Assembly (NCBI GenBank): GCA_030248065.1
Contig: JASAMV010008818.1
Location: forward strand, 62,001-126,000
DNA length: 64,000 nt
From: Rhynchonema sp. JSB1_4
Lineage: Eukaryota; Nematoda; Chromadorea; Monhysterida; Xyalidae
Reading direction: 5' to 3'
Below are positions 58,006 to 64,000 of this stretch, piece after piece (position 1 is the first letter of the stretch; the number at the start of each line of letters is the position of its first letter). The notes beneath the pieces were generated by a model that saw nothing but the letters and a program-made list of their open reading frames with translations, made no database searches and was not told the DNA's origin. The position numbers and the translations under genes are program-made.

Positions 58006-58579
58006 CAGGTCGGGATATGACAGAAAGGGAATCCGGCGCTGCAAAAGCCGTAACTTGAATGTTTCTGGAAGAACCTTCAAGGAATCGAAATCAGAACGAC
58101 CCGAAATTGGGCGAGGTACAAGACCAAGGAACGAAATGGCTGGCAACAACCACCTGGCACCTGGTTATATCGACTTGGAACTGTCAACAGCTCGGGGACC
58201 AGTTTTTTTGTTGCCCCCGGCTAACTCGAGTGTGAATCTTGAGAAGGCAACGTATCGCGCCGCTTCCCTTTCTGTTTGTTCATGACGCCGGAATTTTCTC
58301 CAATCTGACCCGGACAGCCACTCACTGCAATGACTGACTTGTCTCTGGACTTATTCAAAAGAGAAAGCTGAAGTATTCAAATCAAGGCAATCCAAATAGA
58401 AAAAGTGTGAAATTCAGCCGAATGTCAGTGTCTTTGTTCGGAGATTGATTTTGTACGAGCGCGCACTCAAACAATGAGCGTGAACGTTGATTGGCTTATT
58501 AATCATTGAAAAAACCAGTTAGTAGTCGGAATTGACAACGACAAAAGGCCTGGTTTTGTGACAAACGCCAGCAGTGTTC

Positions 58580-58770
58580 CAAACGTAGACGATTACAACC
58601 AGTAGTACAGTGAATACACTCATTTTGGAAGCCGCTGTTCAACGTGAGTAAGGAACGTTCAGGTGTCATTGCGTCCAGGCGATCGCAATAATTGCATAAT
58701 CCATTTCAGTGCAATATTTCTCGGACGCAATACTTGCTGCATGGAGGAGCTGCCGAACTTCGAGAATCCG
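58580..58770 (+). other. Possible 5' exons of an unknown plus-strand gene
   Basis: A donor-like GTGAGTAAG at 58643, an acceptor CCATTTCAG at 58711, and ATGGAGGAGCTGCCGAAC at 58740 followed by a donor GTGAG. No downstream coding exons could be recognised. Confidence 0.25.
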
Positions 58771-58774
58771 TGAG

Positions 58775-60170
58775 TTTCTTTTGACTGTTTATCTGATTTC
58801 ATGGTTCCGCTCTCGTGGCGCTATCATAACAATCAATGTTGTAATCTTTGCATTTTCACATGGTTTCGATCCTGTAGGTCACTATTACATTCCCCCGTCA
58901 CAACCGTGCGATTAGCAAACTTGGACTCATGCTAATGTCGTTGACGCTATTGTCTTAGATTCGTGCAAACGCAGCAAAACTTCTACCGTCTTGGACACAG
59001 GCCCATGTACCTGTGCGCTGTAGGAGGAACTGCGCTCACACACCATTTCTTTGCTCAGGTCGGTATCGTCGCGTGTTCCCAACATCAATAGGAAACCCGA
59101 GACAGCTGTGTCTGCATGAATCGTAGACAGTTGGGTCGACGACGAGGGCATCTGCCATAAGCTGCTATTTGAAACCGACTGTTCCCCCCGTGTTGTTTAT
59201 GCCTTTAGGCAGGTACTAGACGGGACCCGAAAATTGAACCGTACCCCCGAGGGAGGGGCCACACACATACGTCTTCCTGTTTTAGTATAGATACCTGATC
59301 CACACTTTAGTTTTCAAAAAATACCCATATTGTATGGGTAAACGCGCATTGGTCGCTCAGTTCCGGCTGGGCAACAGATTTCAACTGATGAGGCTCTTAA
59401 GGCCGGGTCGTGTGGTCGCTGGTTACTGTGGTCCTGCACTGCAGCCCACAAAGGAACTTATTCTTTACTTTTGGTCCCTAAAAAACTTAGCGCGTTTTCC
59501 TGTTGTTCTGGTGTTCTGATAATTTCTAAACATTTATCTTTTAGACAGTCGTTGGGTGACGCAGCTTGATGTGAACTTCATACCAATGATAATTAGTTAG
59601 GTTAATTATTTCATGTTCTTTCGCACATGTCATTCGGTGCCGACTCATTCGGACAAGATTCGCACATTCGATTAGTGCAACTTACAAATCGGAAGTGACG
59701 GTGTTTTTATGGAGCTGTTGATCGGTGGGCACTTTTCGGCTTACTGCTGTTTGGGGCTCTGAGGTGTGCGTTACCAAATATTTCGATTAATGTGCAATGT
59801 TCAAACTCACGATTTTATTTTCTCCTTTGTTTGTTTTGCACACTTTCCATTTTGCGACAGGCAACAAACAGCAAGCGACTATTGTTTTATTCTTAACTCT
59901 TGTCGGTTAACAATGTTACTTCACCTTATAAAAAACAATTTACGGTCAATTTATAAATGTGTTAACATAAAAAACCGGTTGACAAAAGTGGTGATACGAG
60001 AACAATTCTATTGTTGCGTGAGTTTCAGTGACTAGTTTTCGTGTGTGCGATGACAAAAGCAAGAGCACACATAAAATGGATGTGGGAGAGGACTACGGTA
60101 AGCGGTGGTGTGAGCCAATCAGCGATCACCAGATGTAATTCAAAATCGCTGTGACTCAATCTCAACCCAC
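58775..60170. other. Intergenic between collagens B and A
   Basis: No recognisable gene. Open frames at 58927-59151 and 59334-59519 lack domain features. Collagen A's promoter should lie between 58006 and about 58600. Confidence 0.4.
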
Positions 60171-60173
60171 GAT

Positions 60174-61730
60174 CTAATAGCCAGGAGCCAGACGAGCCGG
60201 TGGACAATGGTCGCAACTGCCCTCCGCGCCGGGATCTCCGCCATCTCCGGGATTGCCGGGCTGGCCGGGGTTGCCTGTAATTGGGGTGTGCAATCAAACG
60301 TTTTTCACAACAGTTTTCAAGAAATTGTGCGATGGAACCAAAATATTCAATTAAAAATTTTTGCGATGGCTCACCGGGCTGGCCGGGGAATCCGCCGTTT
60401 CCACGCTCGCCGGGCGCACCGTTGTCCCCATTCTTGCCGCCGTTGCCGGGCGCGCCGGGATTGCCGGGCGGACCCGGCGGGCCGGGACGCCCAGCCTGGC
60501 CGGGTGGACCCTGCTTGTCGACGGTGAGCGTGCCGGGCTCTCCGGGCGGGCCTTTCGGTCCGGGATTGCCGGGCTGTCCGTTGCGGCCGGGTAGACCGCG
60601 CTCGCCCTGGTCGCCGGGCGCGCCGGGTTGTCCGGGGTTGCCGTTGTCTCCTGAAAACATACGGCACATGCCAGTGCAATGATGACACCTTCTCGACTTC
60701 TCATCAAAATACATATGTTTCAGTTTTTCATATAAAGCCCATACATTCATATCCGGCAGAAGCAAGTTTAAATGGAAATGTTTCCAGTGTAAGTACCAAG
60801 AAAACCAGCGCCATCAGGAAAACTATGACATATCAAGATAGTCTTTGGCATCAAGAGAATTTCAGCATCAAGAAAACACCGGTGCGAGCCGCCATGGTCT
60901 AATGCCCGCCGTTCACGCACCTGGCGGTCCGGGGAAGCCCGGTCGTCCGGCGTCTCCATCGCGGCCGGGTGGCGCCTCGCACGGGCATTGCTCGGGGAAC
61001 TTCTTGACGTACAGCTCGCGCATGGGCACGGCGTCGCCGGGCGGACCGATCTCGCCGGGCGTGCCCGGCGTTCCGTCACGTCCGTCACGACCGGCGGCGC
61101 CCGGCGCACCGGGCAGACCACGTTCGCACGTGCAGCCTGAATTCGCAAGGCCGTTGTGCTTGATAAAAATGTGTGTTGTGTTTCATTTGTTTAACATTAA
61201 AAAACACACACAGTTGCTACTTACATCCGGCGGCCTGGCGTTTCTCCCTGTAGCCGAACTGATTGATGAGCATGGCGGCCTCGGCCAATTTGCCCGATTG
61301 TCCCTTGCCGTGCGCGCGTACGTCCATCACGTCGCGGTACATCTCTTTCGATTTGGTCTGCAAGGTTACGGTAGGTTACGGTATATGGTTACGGTACGGA
61401 TTACGGTAATTTAAGTATTACTCACGTAACACCAGTCGAGTTCGACTTGTGCGCTCGCCTCCAGTTGCAGGACGTAGTGGAACAACAGAGGGAACGTCAC
61501 CAGACACGATGCCACAGCTACCTGAAATGTTCAACTACATTGTAATGTTTCACACCATTATCAGTGCCTTTAAATACCAAATCATAGGTGCAAGGACCCT
61601 TAAGAAACTACATGGTGTTTTATGTCCCGTTAAATGCACCAACCGTGCTGAACGTAATGGCCATAAATGCCGACGTGCGCAGCGATTGACGCTCCATCAC
61701 TGGCGCCATCATGCGAGCCTTGTCATCCAT
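60174..61730 (-). CDS. Nematode cuticle collagen B
   Basis: Exons 61644-61730, 61426-61521, 61225-61357, 60921-61136, 60375-60650 and 60174-60274, about 302 residues, with the same six-exon structure and phases as collagen A (exons 2, 5 and 6 identical in length). Start [12 protein letters not shown] cleavage site, CTCERGLPG, Gly-X-Y blocks, [15 protein letters not shown], and the end [14 protein letters not shown]. An extracellular cuticle component. It is a tandem duplicate of A. Confidence 0.93.
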
Positions 61731-63515
61731 GTTTCGGAAGAGAATTGGGCGGTTTTATCTGAAACAAAGTTTAACTTGGTTTTTTTAAATACCCAGTTAA
61801 TTTACAATAAAATAAAGTTCGTGCAGAGAAATAATAGTAATGGAGGACAGGTGCTCGTATTTCAAATAAAATTCAAAATGAGACACTTTTGCCCGTCTAT
61901 AATGACTGAAATGTGACAGTGACTGAATGAAGTGCAAGCGTTAAAACGACGACATTAGTAAAACGTCCGCGTGTGCAGCAGCTTTGTTCTCGATTATTTT
62001 AATAATGAGAGAGTGCAACATCGCAAGCGCTGTGTGCTACCGAAGCCCTCGGGGCGACTTCTGCCATTTTCACATCGCGCCCCTTTCCCCGCGCGAAAAT
62101 TATCTTGGAATCAGATACCAGCATGGGTAGGTAGTCGGGTGGGGAAGTGGAAAGTTCAGGTTATTGGTGGCAGTGGTGTTGAAGTGCTACAAACATTCCG
62201 ACAGACTCGACGCGAAAACAAAAAAACGCGCGCGTGTTTTTCAGCCTGCAAACTGGAGTGTGTCATTTTCATTTCACGCACGCGCACGATAGAAACAGGT
62301 TTGCCAGCACGACAGTACCCGCACACTGTACACTGCGCTCACATGCATTCAAACGCTCTGAATGCATAAAACTGGAATTCAAACATGATATACGTTGGGC
62401 ATGGGACTGGCTGGACTGAGAAAGTTGCCACTGTACAAGATACACAGTAGTCCGGACCGATGTTACAGTTTACACGAGTGATCCGCAAAACGGAACATAT
62501 TGCGCAGATGGGCATTGATAAGGAAGATTCCGCGACAGTGCTGTGGAACACTTAGAGTGGCTGTGAGCCTTCGGTTGGTCCAAATGTCTTGGGGCCCGTC
62601 CAGCTCATGTCAGTGACTGGTGCTGGCGCGATATGTTGTGAAACCCGGATGAAATATCTCATGGAAACGGAAGAAGAATACAAAAATTCGCTCACGTGCA
62701 CTTGAAATGCAAATTGCATTTTACTCAGCCCGACTTTTATTTTCGTTATTTACTGCTACCGATAGGTCGGTACGACATGATCGCGTGTGCAAATCCTGTT
62801 TTACATCGCATCTGTTTGTTGCTTGTTTGTACATGGGGGAAAGTTTGAGGATAAAGATAAAAAATGACCGCTGTTTTGTTGTGTATATCATAGTGAGACT
62901 CACAGCTCAGCTGTAAAGCAGAATAGATCTTCATAAAAAAATCTTTATCAGAAAAACATTCAATATATTGTTCAATGAATCGTTACAATCAACCTAAAAT
63001 TAAGCGGCGTTCGGTATCACAGGACAATGATATTGATATTGGTCGCACAATGACTAAAAATCATCAATCAATCCCCACCACCCTCACAAAAATGGCACCC
63101 CCGACCACCCCCCCCCCCAAAACAATACTACTGTTTGTTTGCTACAAATGCAATATACTTAAGAGAAAGCATGATTGGTTCAAGATCAATCTGGTTTAAG
63201 AAGAAAAAATGTGAAAGACTGTACAAGTTTGTCTGGGAACTTCAGAACAGCGAAAAGTCAACTGATCGCAGGGCCAATGCAAAACACCTGCAAAAACCCG
63301 AAAGAAACATTGTAAAGATTTCATGTCATAAGTTTGCAATTTATATTTCTAATTTCAGATTACGATGGAATAAGTTGTTATGACTGTGTTGTTGCGTAAA
63401 AAGGATAAAGTTATACAATATTTGCGCAACCAGAAAAAGACTTTCGTTTTACTCAAGCATCTTTGGAGCTGGCTTTTTATCCTAAAAACAATTTACAAAA
63501 TCCCATAACAAGTAT
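61731..63515. other. Intergenic between collagens C and B
   Basis: AT-rich with no supported gene. Short frames near 61971-62369 and 62975-63383 show no domains. Confidence 0.45.
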
Positions 63516-63521
63516 TGCGCA

Positions 63522-63586
63522 CTAATAACCAGGGGCCAATCGAGCAGGAGGACAATGGTCACATGAGCCAGGGGCGCCAGGGTCGC
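63522..63586 (-). CDS. Cuticle collagen C, last exon only
   Basis: After an acceptor TTTTTGTTTCAG the frame reads [20 protein letters not shown] and stops, the same ending and phase as genes A and B. Upstream exons were not found before the window end. They may lie beyond it, past the MITE at 63774-63998. Confidence 0.8.
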
Positions 63587-63773
63587 CTGAAACAAAAATA
63601 ATTTCAAAAAATGGTGATCAGACATTGGGCAAATCAGAGTACTCTTCTAAATTCAAAAAGTTCAATCATAAAGACGCATCCGATCCAATTGTTATGTCAG
63701 ACAACGACTTCGGACGAAAGGGTTGGTATTATGCGGACTTAGAGCCTCTGTAGCTTCCAGGGTCTACGACTTA

Positions 63774-63998
63774 GGGTGGAATTTTCGAAACGGTGTAAAG
63801 ATCAGTTGGGTGTAAAGGTCGGTGGAAAGTTCGGTCGAAAGCTCGGTCGGCGTAGCTTGGTGTAAACGTGAAACATTGCCTGTTATTAACGTGGAATGTT
63901 TCAAGTTTACACCGAGGTCTATCACACTGAGCTGTCGACCGAGCTTCCACCGACCTTTACACCCAACTGACCTTTGCACCGTTTCGAAAATATCACCC
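63774..63998. mobile_element. Foldback MITE, copy 2
   Basis: GGGTGGAATTTTCGAAACGG...AAAATATCACCC, 225 bp, inverse copy of 34136-34349 (about 90 percent alike). TTA precedes it and TT follows at the window edge, compatible with a 3-bp duplication. Confidence 0.85.
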
Positions 63999-64000
63999 TT

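Noticed and set aside
56640..60700. Long plus-strand and alternate-frame ORFs rich in Gly/Pro or Arg/Ala
   Set aside because: They are shadows of the minus-strand collagen Gly-X-Y codons.

Overview
This is a eukaryotic window, almost certainly from a nematode. The strongest evidence is a tandem set of cuticle collagen genes (a nematode-type N-terminal region with an RxKR cleavage site, Cys-flanked Gly-X-Y blocks and a conserved short C-terminal tail). Genes have many small exons with mostly GT-AG introns, and the DNA between and inside them is full of short inverted-repeat elements. Nothing here fixes the species. I suspect a lineage away from Caenorhabditis, but that is inference.

Layout: 0-3.7 kb, a gustatory-receptor-like 7TM gene (minus). 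4.2-9.0 kb, an SLC25 mitochondrial carrier (minus), divergent from an iduronate-2-sulfatase-like gene (plus, 9.4 kb onward), whose 3' end is interrupted by a 1.09-kb tandem repeat (13.1-15.5 kb). 16.2-18.1 kb, an F-box protein that also carries two predicted membrane helices. 19.1-20.7 kb, a signal-peptide protein with PPxY motifs. 20.8-22.6 kb, an alpha-1,3-fucosyltransferase (minus), divergent from an ionotropic-receptor-like channel (plus, 24.2-26.6 kb). 27.0-36.2 kb, GPAA1, a GPI transamidase subunit. 37.2-43.1 kb, CHFR (FHA, RING and C-terminal zinc-finger ubiquitin ligase). 43-50 kb, a transposon nest of hAT-like MITEs around a Penelope-like element whose GIY-YIG endonuclease is N-terminal. 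50.6-53.4 kb, a Sushi-domain membrane protein. 54.2-55.1 kb, a RidA-like protein. 55.9-63.6 kb, three cuticle collagens in tandem (minus), the third cut by the window.

The genes do not form one pathway. Several act in the secretory or extracellular space (sulfatase, fucosyltransferase, GPAA1, collagens, Sushi protein), but I see no operon.

The most unusual signal is a dispersed 10-mer, TGATGTTTCA. By eye it occurs 20 times exactly on the two strands, where about 0.1-0.3 would be expected by chance. Many copies lie in introns, several exactly at exon borders and two on stop codons. Its last seven bases equal the core of the C. elegans piRNA upstream (Ruby) motif CTGTTTCA. Separately, three introns in three genes can only be joined in frame if the acceptor is CG rather than AG. 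All exon coordinates were read by eye from reading frames and splice signals.
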